Source: a bacterium | GTDB taxonomy: Bacteria > Patescibacteriota > Microgenomatia > UBA1400 > PJMF01 | NCBI GenBank assembly: GCA_017431585.1 | Contig: JAFRKU010000090.1 | Coordinates: forward strand, 1 to 21,546 | Reading direction: 5' to 3' | Length of the DNA stretch: 21,546 nucleotides | Shown: positions 7,470-14,266 of the stretch, piece after piece | Layout: each line of letters opens with the position of its first letter | Numbering within the stretch: position 1 is the stretch's first letter | Translations under genes and position numbers: made by a program | Notes under the pieces: generated by a model | What the model saw: only the letters and a program-made list of their open reading frames with translations | Database searches by the model: none | What the model was told of the DNA's origin: nothing

Positions 7470-7568
7470 TATTTTGCGACACTCGCACCCGAAATATAGA
7501 TCTCCACCAGATGTGGCAGCCCGCCAGCAACTCACTTTATTTTGCGACACTGACTGTGGTATAATACC
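7470..7568 (+). repeat. Promoter repeat, copy B, upstream of the ATP-grasp gene
   Basis: Second copy of the block at 6659-6757, at a constant offset of 811 bp. TTTTGCGACACT occurs at 7472-7483 and 7540-7551, again 68 bp apart. The last 30 bases (TTTTGCGACACTGACTGTGG, then TATAAT at 7560-7565 and ACC) match copy A exactly. The -10 is extended (TGG before TATAAT). The ATG at 7574 is 8 nt beyond the -10 box, so the transcript would be leaderless or nearly so. Confidence 0.8.
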
Positions 7569-7573
7569 CCCCT

Positions 7574-8800
7574 ATGACACATATTTTAATCGTCGGACGA
7601 GGGTTCACCACCTTCAATAATTATCTCACCGAGCACGGCTACACCTATACCATTTTGCGAGACGCCGCCACCACCAAACCCGGTCACCGTCCGCGTCCAG
7701 GCGAAATCGTCGCCGACTTCACCACTTGGGGTACCCTTGAGCAAGCCGTCAAAAACCTGCCCGTCCGCCCCGATGGGGTCGTCACCATTTACGAAAATTA
7801 CGTCCGCGACGTCGCCCAGATTGCCCACCTCCTCGGCCTGCCCGGTATGCCTCTCTCCGCCGCCCAGGCGTGCACCGACAAAGCCTTGATGCGCCAACTT
7901 TTCGCCCAAGCTCCCAAACCCATCAGCCCCGCTTTCCAAGAAGTCACCACCTGGGACCAAGTGGCCGCTATTGCCGCCGCCCACCAGTTTCCCCTCATGC
8001 TCAAACCGGCCAATCTGGTCAAAAGTCTGCTCGTCATGAAAGCCAATGATCTGGCCGAATTGCAAGCCAATTGGCAGCACATGACCGCCACCATCGCTGA
8101 TGTCTACGCCCAGTGGGCGCCCCACGCCAGCCCCAAAATCGTCGTGGAAGAATACTTGTCTGGTCACGTTTATTCCACCGATGCTTTCGTCGATGCCACC
8201 GGCGTACCCCACGTTTTGCCCCACATTGTGGATTACCAGACGGGCTACGAAATGGGTTACGATGACAATTTCCATTATTCTCGGCTGCTACCCAGCCAAT
8301 TATCCGCTACCGATCAAGAAAAATTGCTTCATTGCGCCGCTTTGGGTTGTCAAGCTCTGGGCATGCGCTCCTCGCCGGCTCACATCGAAATCATTATGAC
8401 GCCCGCTGGCCCGCGAATCGTGGAAATCGGCGCCAGAAACGGCGGCTATCGCGAGCGGATGTATCGGCTCTCACTGGGCTTGGATATTTACGCCAACGCT
8501 TTATACACCGCCATCGACCATCCACTGGAACTTGAGCCCACCCGGCACGAGCCGGTCGCTGTCTTGGAACTTTTTCCCCATGAAACCGGCACTTTTGTGG
8601 AAGTGGCCCACGAAGCCGAGTTGCAAACCTTGCCTTCACTCGAGTACTACAAGTGCAAGCGCACACCTGGCGAACCCACCGGTAAATCGCGCGACGGTTA
8701 CAAGTTTAGCGCCGTGGTCATTTTGCACCACGCCAACCCAGCCCAATTTGCGCGCGATTTAGCCTTTGTCAACGACAACGTTCGCATTGTCACAGCATAA
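7574..8800 (+). CDS. ATP-grasp carboxylate-amine ligase family protein
   Basis: 408 residues. An N-terminal Rossmann-like pre-ATP-grasp segment (HILIVGRGFTTFNNYL) is followed by the ATP-grasp fold: TDKALMRQLF (Lys103), FPLMLKPANLVKS (Lys144 in the position that contacts ATP phosphates), VVEEYLSGHVYSTDAFVD (Glu192-193), AHIEIIM (about 269-275), and IVEIGARNGG (Glu284 and Asn289, the Mg-binding E-x-N-type motif). Such enzymes activate a carboxylate as acyl phosphate and join it to an amine, as in peptide ligases or carbamoyl-phosphate synthase-like proteins; the substrate cannot be read from sequence. It is probably co-regulated with the HExxH gene. The ATG at 7574 lies 8 nt after the -10 box with no Shine-Dalgarno. 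It converges on the Pro-rich protein gene. Confidence 0.85.
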   Translation: MTHILIVGRGFTTFNNYLTEHGYTYTILRDAATTKPGHRPRPGEIVADFTTWGTLEQAVKNLPVRPDGVVTIYENYVRDVAQIAHLLGLPGMPLSAAQACTDKALMRQLFAQAPKPISPAFQEVTTWDQVAAIAAAHQFPLMLKPANLVKSLLVMKANDLAELQANWQHMTATIADVYAQWAPHASPKIVVEEYLSGHVYSTDAFVDATGVPHVLPHIVDYQTGYEMGYDDNFHYSRLLPSQLSATDQEKLLHCAALGCQALGMRSSPAHIEIIMTPAGPRIVEIGARNGGYRERMYRLSLGLDIYANALYTAIDHPLELEPTRHEPVAVLELFPHETGTFVEVAHEAELQTLPSLEYYKCKRTPGEPTGKSRDGYKFSAVVILHHANPAQFARDLAFVNDNVRIVTA

Positions 8801-8825
8801 AAAATGCCCGGGCTTGCGCCCGGGC
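8799..8825 (-). terminator. Intrinsic terminator of the Pro-rich protein gene
   Basis: GCCCGGGC-TTGC-GCCCGGGC (8806-8825), an 8-bp all-GC stem with a 4-nt loop, is followed on the minus strand by six T (8804-8799). It lies in the 39-nt gap between convergent genes and may also hinder plus-strand read-through. Confidence 0.8.
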
Positions 8826-8839
8826 CAGTGTCAGCTGGT

Positions 8840-9238
8840 TCACTTCCCTTTTTTGCGCGACCTCGCCGGTGGCGGGGTCTTTTTAGCTGGCGCCGGCGAG
8901 CGCTTTGGCCCGCTGTGATGATGCGCCGGGCGGCGATCCCACTCGTACCGCCGTGGAGGCGGCTGGTGGTGCCGCCAGTGATGAGGCGGCGGGGGAGGGG
9001 GCGGTGGCCCCGGTCGGTCCCAGTATTGGGGCGGCCGATCCCACTCCGGGGGGCGATCATAGTAGCAATCTCGGTCATTGTTGGCGATGATCGCCACCAG
9101 CCCCAAGGCGGCGACGATCCCCAGTGCCACCTTTTCCCGGCGGCCCATGGCGACCGCTGGCCGCGCGTCCAGCACCGCCATTAGCGGCGCCATGACGATC
9201 GCCGCCAGCAGTATCACGCATAAAACTTTTCTTCCCAT
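8840..9238 (-). CDS. Small secreted or membrane-anchored Pro/His/Arg-rich protein
   Basis: 132 residues. The N-terminus is a signal peptide (MGRKVLCVILLAAIVMAPLM, with an ARPAVA-type cleavage site near 30). A second hydrophobic stretch follows (about 37-52, VALGIVAALGLVAIIANN), so the mature protein may be tethered or have a short hairpin. The rest is low-complexity: DRPPEWDRPPQYWDRP, eight prolines in a row, HHWRHH, and a basic Lys/Arg/Pro tail. Such Pro/His/Arg-rich extensions are typical of wall- or surface-associated small proteins; histidines could bind metal. No family is recognised. AAGGAGG with 7-nt spacing supports the ATG, and the gene has its own consensus promoter and terminator, so it is a strongly expressed single-gene unit. 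Low complexity makes it a weaker gene call, but the signals around it are strong. Confidence 0.7.
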   Translation of the reverse strand: MGRKVLCVILLAAIVMAPLMAVLDARPAVAMGRREKVALGIVAALGLVAIIANNDRDCYYDRPPEWDRPPQYWDRPGPPPPPPPPHHWRHHQPPPRRYEWDRRPAHHHSGPKRSPAPAKKTPPPARSRKKGK

Positions 9239-9303
9239 GGTATCTCCTCCTTTTCAACCACGAAAAACCTTTTCGTATGCCAAAGAACCCAACTGACCCC
9301 ACC

Positions 9304-9332
9304 ATTATATCACACTGCGTCAATTTTGTCAA
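9304..9332 (-). promoter_or_regulatory. Consensus promoter of the Pro-rich protein gene
   Basis: On the minus strand TTGACA (9332-9327), a 17-nt spacer and TATAAT (9309-9304) preceded by TGTGA. The start near 9297 leaves a leader of about 60 nt ending in AAGGAGG ahead of the ATG at 9238. Confidence 0.85.
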
Positions 9333-9392
9333 TAGTCAATTTTTATAGGCTGAAAATCGCATTTTGCCCTCGCCAAACCCGCTTTCGTGTGT

Positions 9393-9398
9393 TACAAT
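9393..9398 (+). promoter_or_regulatory. -10 element of the Pif1-like helicase gene
   Basis: TGTGTTACAAT is followed by exactly 6 nt and the ATG at 9405. The transcript would start at or beside the ATG. The box lies between the promoter of the divergent Pro-rich protein gene and the helicase start. Confidence 0.5.
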
Positions 9399-9404
9399 CA
9401 AGCC

Positions 9405-10805
9405 ATGCCAACCACATACCAAAGCAATCCCGAAATCGACACCGCCTGGACAGCCCTGACGAATACGCAGACGCACGCCTTCATCACTGGCCCCGCTGGG
9501 ACCGGTAAATCCACGCTTTTAAGCCGTTACCTCCGCCAAAAAGACGAAGACACCGGCGTAGCCGTCGTCGCCCCCACTGGTGTGGCCGCTCTCAATGTCG
9601 GCGGCGAAACCATCCACCATTTTTTCCACCTGCGCCCCGGCGACACCATTCACTCGGCGCACATCGCCGCCATCCGCACTGCCAAAGCCGGTTTCGGCGA
9701 CATTTTCCAGCACTTAGATGCCCTCGTGATTGACGAAATATCCATGGTTCGCGCCGATTTATTCGATATGATGGACGAATTCTTGCGTACCATCCGCCGC
9801 AGCAATCAGTCTTTCGGCGGCGTCCGCCTCATCTGTTTTGGCGATTTGTATCAATTACCGCCTGTGGTCAACGAACAAGAACGCGCCCTGGTTGCCGACT
9901 ACCAATCCGAATTTTTCTTTCACTCCCACGCTTTCGCTCGCATGCAAGCCGAGCAAGCCGCCAATTTCTCTTTCACGCGCTTAAAACACATTTTTCGCCA
10001 AACCGATCCAGATTATTTAGCCTTTCTAGATAAAGTCCGCCACGAGCGGCTCGAAGACAGCGATCTGGCATTCATCAATCAGCACGTCACCGATCTGCAT
10101 CGTCTCATGAACCTTGATGCCAGCTACATTATGCTCACCGCCAGCCGCGCCCGCGCCCAACGCGTCAACGAATACCACCTCGGCCGCTTGAAAAGCCCGT
10201 GGAAAAATTTCCAGGGCTTCACTTCCGGTAAATTCCGCCCCACCGACGCTCCCACCTCCATCAACCTCACCCTCAAAGAGGGCGCCCGAGTCATGCTCGT
10301 CAACAACGATCCCGAAAATCGCTGGGTCAATGGCTCCACCGGCACCGTCACCCACATTCCAAATCATGACACCGTCTGCGTCCGCCTGGATGATGACGAC
10401 CAAATTGTCGAAGTCCACCGCCACACCTGGGAAAACACCGAAACCTACTTCAACAAGCAAACCCAGCAAATCGACACCCGCGTCATCGGTTCTTTCGAGC
10501 AATTTCCCATCATTCCCGCCTACGCCATCACCATTCACAAATCGCAAGGCAAAACTTTTCCCCATTTAGCCATCGATTTAGAGCGTCAAGCTTTCGCTGG
10601 CGGCCAATGCTACGTCGCTCTCTCCCGCGGCACTACTCTAGAAACCCTTCATCTGGCCCGGCCGCTTACTTATGCCGATGTTCACTACGATCAGCACATT
10701 TTAGATTTCATGGACGCTTTTTTTGATGGCAACACCGCCGAGCAAGCCAAATATGCCATCACCTATCAAGTCACCGATGACGGCACCCAAACTAGCATTT
10801 TCTAA
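9405..10805 (+). CDS. Pif1/RecD-like SF1B helicase (AAA family ATPase)
   Basis: 466 residues. Helicase motifs in order: Walker A GPAGTGKS (29-36), motif Ia VVAPTGVAALNVGG, TIHHFFHL, Walker B LVIDEISMV (about 107-115), motif III FGDLYQLPPVV (about 145-155), FRQTD motif, LKEGARVMLVNND, and C-terminal AYAITIHKSQGKTF and CYVALSRGTTLETL. This is the Pif1-type arrangement of 5'-to-3' SF1B DNA helicases, which act in replication, recombination or G-quadruplex unwinding. There is no extra N- or C-terminal domain, so it is a minimal Pif1 core. The frame opens at a GTG (9387), but that codon precedes the -10 box; the ATG at 9405 fits the spacing found at other genes here. It ends in a hairpin shared with the convergent VTT gene. 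Confidence 0.92.
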   Translation: MPTTYQSNPEIDTAWTALTNTQTHAFITGPAGTGKSTLLSRYLRQKDEDTGVAVVAPTGVAALNVGGETIHHFFHLRPGDTIHSAHIAAIRTAKAGFGDIFQHLDALVIDEISMVRADLFDMMDEFLRTIRRSNQSFGGVRLICFGDLYQLPPVVNEQERALVADYQSEFFFHSHAFARMQAEQAANFSFTRLKHIFRQTDPDYLAFLDKVRHERLEDSDLAFINQHVTDLHRLMNLDASYIMLTASRARAQRVNEYHLGRLKSPWKNFQGFTSGKFRPTDAPTSINLTLKEGARVMLVNNDPENRWVNGSTGTVTHIPNHDTVCVRLDDDDQIVEVHRHTWENTETYFNKQTQQIDTRVIGSFEQFPIIPAYAITIHKSQGKTFPHLAIDLERQAFAGGQCYVALSRGTTLETLHLARPLTYADVHYDQHILDFMDAFFDGNTAEQAKYAITYQVTDDGTQTSIF

Positions 10806-10814
10806 AAATGCTAG
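10792..10814. terminator. Hairpin spanning both stops of convergent genes
   Basis: CTAGCATTTT and AAAATGCTAG form a perfect 10-bp stem around the 3-nt loop CTA. It covers the last codons and stop of the helicase gene (10803-10805) and the stop of the VTT gene (10811-10813). The inner A/T pairs could act as a weak U-tract for either direction, but no long T-run follows. Confidence 0.45.
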
Positions 10815-11554
10815 CAAATATCCTTTGATTTATCGCGATTTTTTCGCAACATTGATAACATTTTGTCTTTAAGAAAATACAAAATCAAACTGGCCACCAC
10901 GCCCACCACGAAAGCGATCACCGCCGCCCAGTAATCTTTGACAATCAGCCGGTCGCCCACCAGGACCGTCACAAACATCAGCGGGAAAGAACCGCCTACC
11001 GCCGCAAAAATAAAATTGCGCCAGTTAATATCGGTCAAAGCCGCGAAATAGGGCACGAAACCATTGGATAAAAAGGGGAACAAATATAAAATAAACACGG
11101 CTGTATTAGCGTTTTGACTTTGGCAAAAATGCGCCAGTGGCTTGAGCGGGCCTTTGAAAAGCACCGCGCGGATGCTCGCCGGGCGGAAGCGGTGCAAAAA
11201 GTAAAAAACGCCACAATTGGCCAGCGCACACGCCATCGTCAAAATCACCGTTCCCCACCAAGGTCCATACGTCACGCCCGCGGCCAATTGCAGCAAAACC
11301 TCAGGGAAAAACGGCACCACCGACTGCAACAGCTGCAGCAAAAACAATACCAGCGCCCCGCGCCAGCCAAAAGACCGAACGTATTCAATCAAAGCTTCAT
11401 GGTCGCCCTCTTGCAACAGGCTCCAGATATCAGGCGCAATTTGGCAAATGACCGCCGTCAGCAAGCCCAGCATCGCCACCGCGCCTACCAGCGTCCACAA
11501 CAGGCGCGACTGCCACCATGGTTTTTTGTTCACTCCAGCTTCTTGATTTTCCAC
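10811..11554 (-). CDS. TVP38/TMEM64 family (VTT domain) membrane protein
   Basis: 247 residues and mostly hydrophobic, with membrane segments at about 18-38, 64-80, 84-120, 152-172, 181-200 and 208-228. The family's central signature is visible as PFFPEVLLQLAAGVTYGPWWG (re-entrant region with Gly spacing), followed by LYLFPFLSNGFVPYFAALTDINWRNF and a Gly-rich helix. Related DedA/VTT proteins are half-transporters or lipid scramblases; the substrate here is unknown. The start is GTG at 11554, six nt after an extended -10 box, again pointing to a leaderless message. The basic C-terminus (LRKNRDKSK) is probably cytoplasmic. It is monocistronic, convergent with the helicase and divergent from tRNA-Ser. 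Confidence 0.85.
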   Translation of the reverse strand: MENQEAGVNKKPWWQSRLLWTLVGAVAMLGLLTAVICQIAPDIWSLLQEGDHEALIEYVRSFGWRGALVLFLLQLLQSVVPFFPEVLLQLAAGVTYGPWWGTVILTMACALANCGVFYFLHRFRPASIRAVLFKGPLKPLAHFCQSQNANTAVFILYLFPFLSNGFVPYFAALTDINWRNFIFAAVGGSFPLMFVTVLVGDRLIVKDYWAAVIAFVVGVVASLILYFLKDKMLSMLRKNRDKSKDIC

Positions 11555-11560
11555 CCCCTA

Positions 11561-11566
11561 ATTATA
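11561..11566 (-). promoter_or_regulatory. Extended -10 promoter of the VTT gene
   Basis: On the minus strand TGTGGTATAAT is followed by TAGGGG and the GTG start, a 6-nt gap. It is divergent from, and only 12 nt away from, the tRNA promoter -10, so the two polymerase sites overlap. Confidence 0.6.
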
Positions 11567-11578
11567 CCACATTTATGA

Positions 11579-11584
11579 TATAAT
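11579..11584 (+). promoter_or_regulatory. Extended -10 promoter of tRNA-Ser
   Basis: TGATATAAT with the hexamer at 11579-11584 ends 16 nt before the tRNA 5' end, the usual distance for a tRNA promoter with a short 5' leader. Confidence 0.6.
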
Positions 11585-11600
11585 ATGCTGGTTAATCACG

Positions 11601-11683
11601 GGAAGCGTCGCCTAGTGGTTTATGGCAGCAGTCTTGAAAACTGCCGGGTTTACCCGTCGTGAGTTCGAATCTCACCGCTTCCG
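11601..11683 (+). tRNA. tRNA-Ser (anticodon UGA)
   Basis: A complete class II tRNA of 83 nt. Acceptor GGAAGCG pairs with CGCTTCC, with discriminator G at 11683. The D-arm is GCC/GGC. The anticodon stem GCAGT/ACTGC encloses loop CTTGAAA, giving anticodon TGA. The long variable arm CGGG-TTTA-CCCG is diagnostic of Ser/Leu/Tyr. The T-arm GTGAG-TTCGAAT-CTCAC is canonical. CCA is not encoded, so it must be added by a nucleotidyltransferase. The 3' end is only 4 nt from the stop of the convergent DUF1704 gene. Confidence 0.97.
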
Positions 11684-11687
11684 CCCG

Positions 11688-12572
11688 TCACTCGCGCAAA
11701 AATAGCGGATACACCAAATTTTCTGTCTTAGCCAACGGCCGCAACCGCGCCAATTCCTCCAGCCCCACCCGCCCCCAATACAAATCTCGCGGATCATTGC
11801 CTGGCGTCTCCAGCCACTCTTTAACTTGCCAGTAACCCTCCCAGTAGACGATATCCTTGGTGTAGCCGCCCGGTTGCTGCGGATCTGTCAAGCCTCGCTT
11901 GACCCGCAAACTCAAATTAAAGATTTTTTTCAGGCTACTAGCCCGCTTCCGCAACGCCGCCACCACCTCACTCCAGCCGCTCTCGGCGGCCACGCTGGCC
12001 GCCTCATACAAAATCGCCGCTTCCCGGATATCCGCCTCGGGCATGCCGCGCCGGGCGTTAATCATAGCCAGGCCTTCCTCCGTCCGCCGCCACACCGTCT
12101 CATCCGCTTCCCGATCGCCCCACACTTGCTGTTTTTCATTGAAACGTCGCAAAAAATGCGTCTGGACTTCGTGGCGCAACATCGACTCAAAACCCAATCG
12201 CTCAATTTTCACCGGCCAGCGGACATTCAGCCGGCCAAAACCGTCCATCATGAAGCGACTGGTTTGGTGCGGATTTTGTACCATCGTGACCAGCGGAATT
12301 CCTAATTGTGTACATAATTCTTGTACAATTTGGCACATTTGCTCCCATGTCAAAGGATTTTTTATTTTGGCTTTTTTCTTAGCCGGACAGTCAGCCAGAT
12401 ACTTATGCGCCCGGCGGCGCTCGTCATCTTGCGGCAAACCAAAAGCTTGCAATTCCGCCACCTCAAACTCCCGCCGGTAGACAAAATGCGGCACATAATT
12501 ACCCTCAGCCACAATAAATTTGTCGCGCTCTTCCATGACATTGACGGGCACCAAATCTGTAATAATTGACAT
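11688..12572 (-). CDS. DUF1704 / tyrosine-phenylalanine carboxypeptidase-like metallopeptidase, intact site
   Basis: 294 residues, no signal peptide or TM. The motif block FGRLNVRWPVKIERLGFESM, RHEVQTHFLRRFN (HEVQTH at 134-139) and RRTEEGLAMINARRG (EEGLA at 165-169) matches DUF1704, whose members include the eukaryotic MATCAP tyrosine carboxypeptidases; the HExxxH spacing and downstream EGLA are the family's zinc and catalytic signature. Unlike the relative at 5031-6488, all key residues are kept, so an active zinc carboxypeptidase-like enzyme is likely; its substrate is unknown. ATG 12572 is preferred over GTG 12578 because a TATAAT lies 7 nt upstream of it. It follows the AlbA_2 receptor gene closely but has its own promoter. 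Confidence 0.8.
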   Translation of the reverse strand: MSIITDLVPVNVMEERDKFIVAEGNYVPHFVYRREFEVAELQAFGLPQDDERRRAHKYLADCPAKKKAKIKNPLTWEQMCQIVQELCTQLGIPLVTMVQNPHQTSRFMMDGFGRLNVRWPVKIERLGFESMLRHEVQTHFLRRFNEKQQVWGDREADETVWRRTEEGLAMINARRGMPEADIREAAILYEAASVAAESGWSEVVAALRKRASSLKKIFNLSLRVKRGLTDPQQPGGYTKDIVYWEGYWQVKEWLETPGNDPRDLYWGRVGLEELARLRPLAKTENLVYPLFLRE

Positions 12573-12579
12573 AACCACT

Positions 12580-12585
12580 ATTATA
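12580..12585 (-). promoter_or_regulatory. -10 element of the intact DUF1704 gene
   Basis: On the minus strand GCGTATAAT is followed by 7 nt and the ATG at 12572. It lies immediately after the stop codon (12588-12590) of the AlbA_2 receptor gene. Confidence 0.5.
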
Positions 12586-12587
12586 CG

Positions 12588-14183
12588 CTAGCGTCGCCCC
12601 ATTTTAAAGCGCCACTTAAACCGCTGATTTTGGTAATCCACGATGTCACTAGGTTTTTCGATTTCGCGCGAACTATTGCCCATTCGGATGTAAAATCGCT
12701 CCGTTTTGGCCCCATCTTTATCCATCGTCACCGTGTACAAAGGACTCCGCCCCTTTTTGATTTTACACACACAAATTTCTTGATTTTCCAAAACCGGGAA
12801 AAAGATTTCCACCCGTCTGGCGGCAAAATGTTCGCCATAACTTTGCGAAATCAGCGAGCGCAAATGCAACTCGAAACCGTCTTTATCCGGCTTTTTCAAG
12901 GTCTGATAATCCGGTTGCAAGCCCAAAACCTCGCCTTCGTCACTCAAACCGATCATCAAAATGCCTCCGTCGGTATTATTGAAAGCCGCCACACTTTTCA
13001 GCACCGTGTTTTCCAAATTTTTATTGTAAGCGCGCGTCTTCAAATCGAAACGCAAACTCGATTTAAACTCCACCCGTGTGTTCTCGCCAGCATTAATGAT
13101 GTCGCGCACTTGATTAGTAAAATAATACCGTCGGGAAAACTGCCAGTAGTAAAACAAGAACGTGCCCAGCGTGATGGCAATCACCGCCACAATCAACCAG
13201 TAAACCACCTCCCAGCTCACTCCCAAATTCCACAAAGCGTCATGTTGGGCTACCACCACCGCCATCACCTGATAATCGGTATAAGTCACCACCGGAATTA
13301 ACTTCACCCAAAACTTCTGATTATCGCCTTGCGCCTCTAAAATCAACGGTGTATCAAGATTTTTTTCTTGTTGGTACTCGTCAGTTAGCAAAAAGTCCCA
13401 ATTGTTAAAATTCCAATTCTCCCGCCGCTGCCACAGTCGCGCTGGCGTGGACGCCACCGGTAAATCCGCCGGCGACACCAGCGGAAAAACTTGACGCTGC
13501 CGGCTTTTGTCACTCAAAAACATCACCGCCCCCAACCGCGGCGCCGTCGTGTCACCACTTATCCGGTAAGCAAAATTCACCACCGCCAAAACGTACACTT
13601 TGTCGCCTTGGTCATTAATATGCACCCAAAACAAGCCAATTTCCTCCCGACTCGAGTGCACCGGCGACCAATAAATCTGGTCCGACTCCAACTCTTGCGT
13701 CAGCAACCAAGCCGCGAAATCTTGATTGACGTCTGCCGCCACTTGCCAGCCGTCCTCACCCGGCTCCACCCGCCACTGGCCATGCGTACTCACGCTCCCA
13801 AACTGGAAATATTTCACGTCCGCCAAAGTCGCGATATCCGCCCGCCACGTCCGCACAAATTCTCGAGCACTGTTTTCGTCGTGCACCCGCTCGTCCACCG
13901 TTTGCGCCATATTTCCGTGATACGCCAGCCAATAATACAAACTGTCATAAGTCGGATAAAAACTGGTCACAAATTCATTGCTGATTTGTTCCAAATAATC
14001 CCGATTTATCAGCAAATTTATGTGACGATTGCTCAGCAACAACCCCAAAATCACCGCCCCCAGCGAGGCCACCAGCAACCACCGCGCCCGATGTAGCAGT
14101 GTCCGATTGCTTTCGTCACGCACTTGAAACGGTTGGATAAACCGATTACTCCATAAACGCTCGAATACCGCTGTGCCTGCCAT
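12588..14183 (-). CDS. Two-TM receptor-like protein with cytoplasmic AlbA_2 (Schlafen-like) domain
   Basis: 531 residues. A short basic N-terminus precedes TM1 (about 34-51), a roughly 275-residue extracytoplasmic region (52-325; acidic and aromatic-rich, resembling sensor ectodomains of chemoreceptors or histidine kinases) and TM2 (about 326-347, VVYWLIVAVIAITLGTFLFYY). The cytoplasmic C-terminus holds an AlbA_2 domain (about 366-512): GENTRVEFKSSLRFD, ENTVLKSVAAFNNTDGGILMIGLSDEGEVLGL, and ERFYIRMGNSSREI, the standard AlbA_2 motif set. This domain is related to the Schlafen core and usually acts in nucleic-acid binding or RNA cleavage, so a membrane sensor coupled to it is an attractive reading, though inferred. 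ATG 14183 is 7 nt after a TACAAT. Family placement of the ectodomain is unknown. Confidence 0.8.
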   Translation of the reverse strand: MAGTAVFERLWSNRFIQPFQVRDESNRTLLHRARWLLVASLGAVILGLLLSNRHINLLINRDYLEQISNEFVTSFYPTYDSLYYWLAYHGNMAQTVDERVHDENSAREFVRTWRADIATLADVKYFQFGSVSTHGQWRVEPGEDGWQVAADVNQDFAAWLLTQELESDQIYWSPVHSSREEIGLFWVHINDQGDKVYVLAVVNFAYRISGDTTAPRLGAVMFLSDKSRQRQVFPLVSPADLPVASTPARLWQRRENWNFNNWDFLLTDEYQQEKNLDTPLILEAQGDNQKFWVKLIPVVTYTDYQVMAVVVAQHDALWNLGVSWEVVYWLIVAVIAITLGTFLFYYWQFSRRYYFTNQVRDIINAGENTRVEFKSSLRFDLKTRAYNKNLENTVLKSVAAFNNTDGGILMIGLSDEGEVLGLQPDYQTLKKPDKDGFELHLRSLISQSYGEHFAARRVEIFFPVLENQEICVCKIKKGRSPLYTVTMDKDGAKTERFYIRMGNSSREIEKPSDIVDYQNQRFKWRFKMGRR

Positions 14184-14190
14184 TTCCTAT

Positions 14191-14196
14191 ATTGTA
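14191..14196 (-). promoter_or_regulatory. -10 element of the AlbA_2 receptor gene
   Basis: On the minus strand GAGGTACAAT is followed by ATAGGAA and the ATG at 14183, a 7-nt gap. AGGAA is too near the ATG for a normal Shine-Dalgarno, consistent with a leaderless transcript. Confidence 0.45.
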
Positions 14197-14200
14197 CCTC

Positions 14201-14228
14201 AAAAAATATCAATTTGCGAAGCAAATTG
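14201..14228 (-). terminator. Intrinsic terminator of the PRPP synthetase gene
   Basis: CAATTTGC and GCAAATTG form an 8-bp stem with a 3-nt loop (14210-14228). On the minus strand it is followed by ATATTTTTT. It lies 38 nt after the stop at 14267 and just upstream of the next promoter. Confidence 0.75.
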
Positions 14229-14266
14229 AGTGGCTCGATCATACTCCTCGGCTGTTAAAAAAAAAG

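Noticed and set aside
8840..9238. Dismissing the Pro-rich frame as a compositional artefact
   Set aside because: It has a signal peptide, consensus promoter, ideal Shine-Dalgarno and terminator, so it was kept as a gene.
9387..9404. GTG start extending the helicase by 6 residues
   Set aside because: It would place the -10 box inside the coding region; ATG 9405 fits the spacing seen at neighbouring genes.
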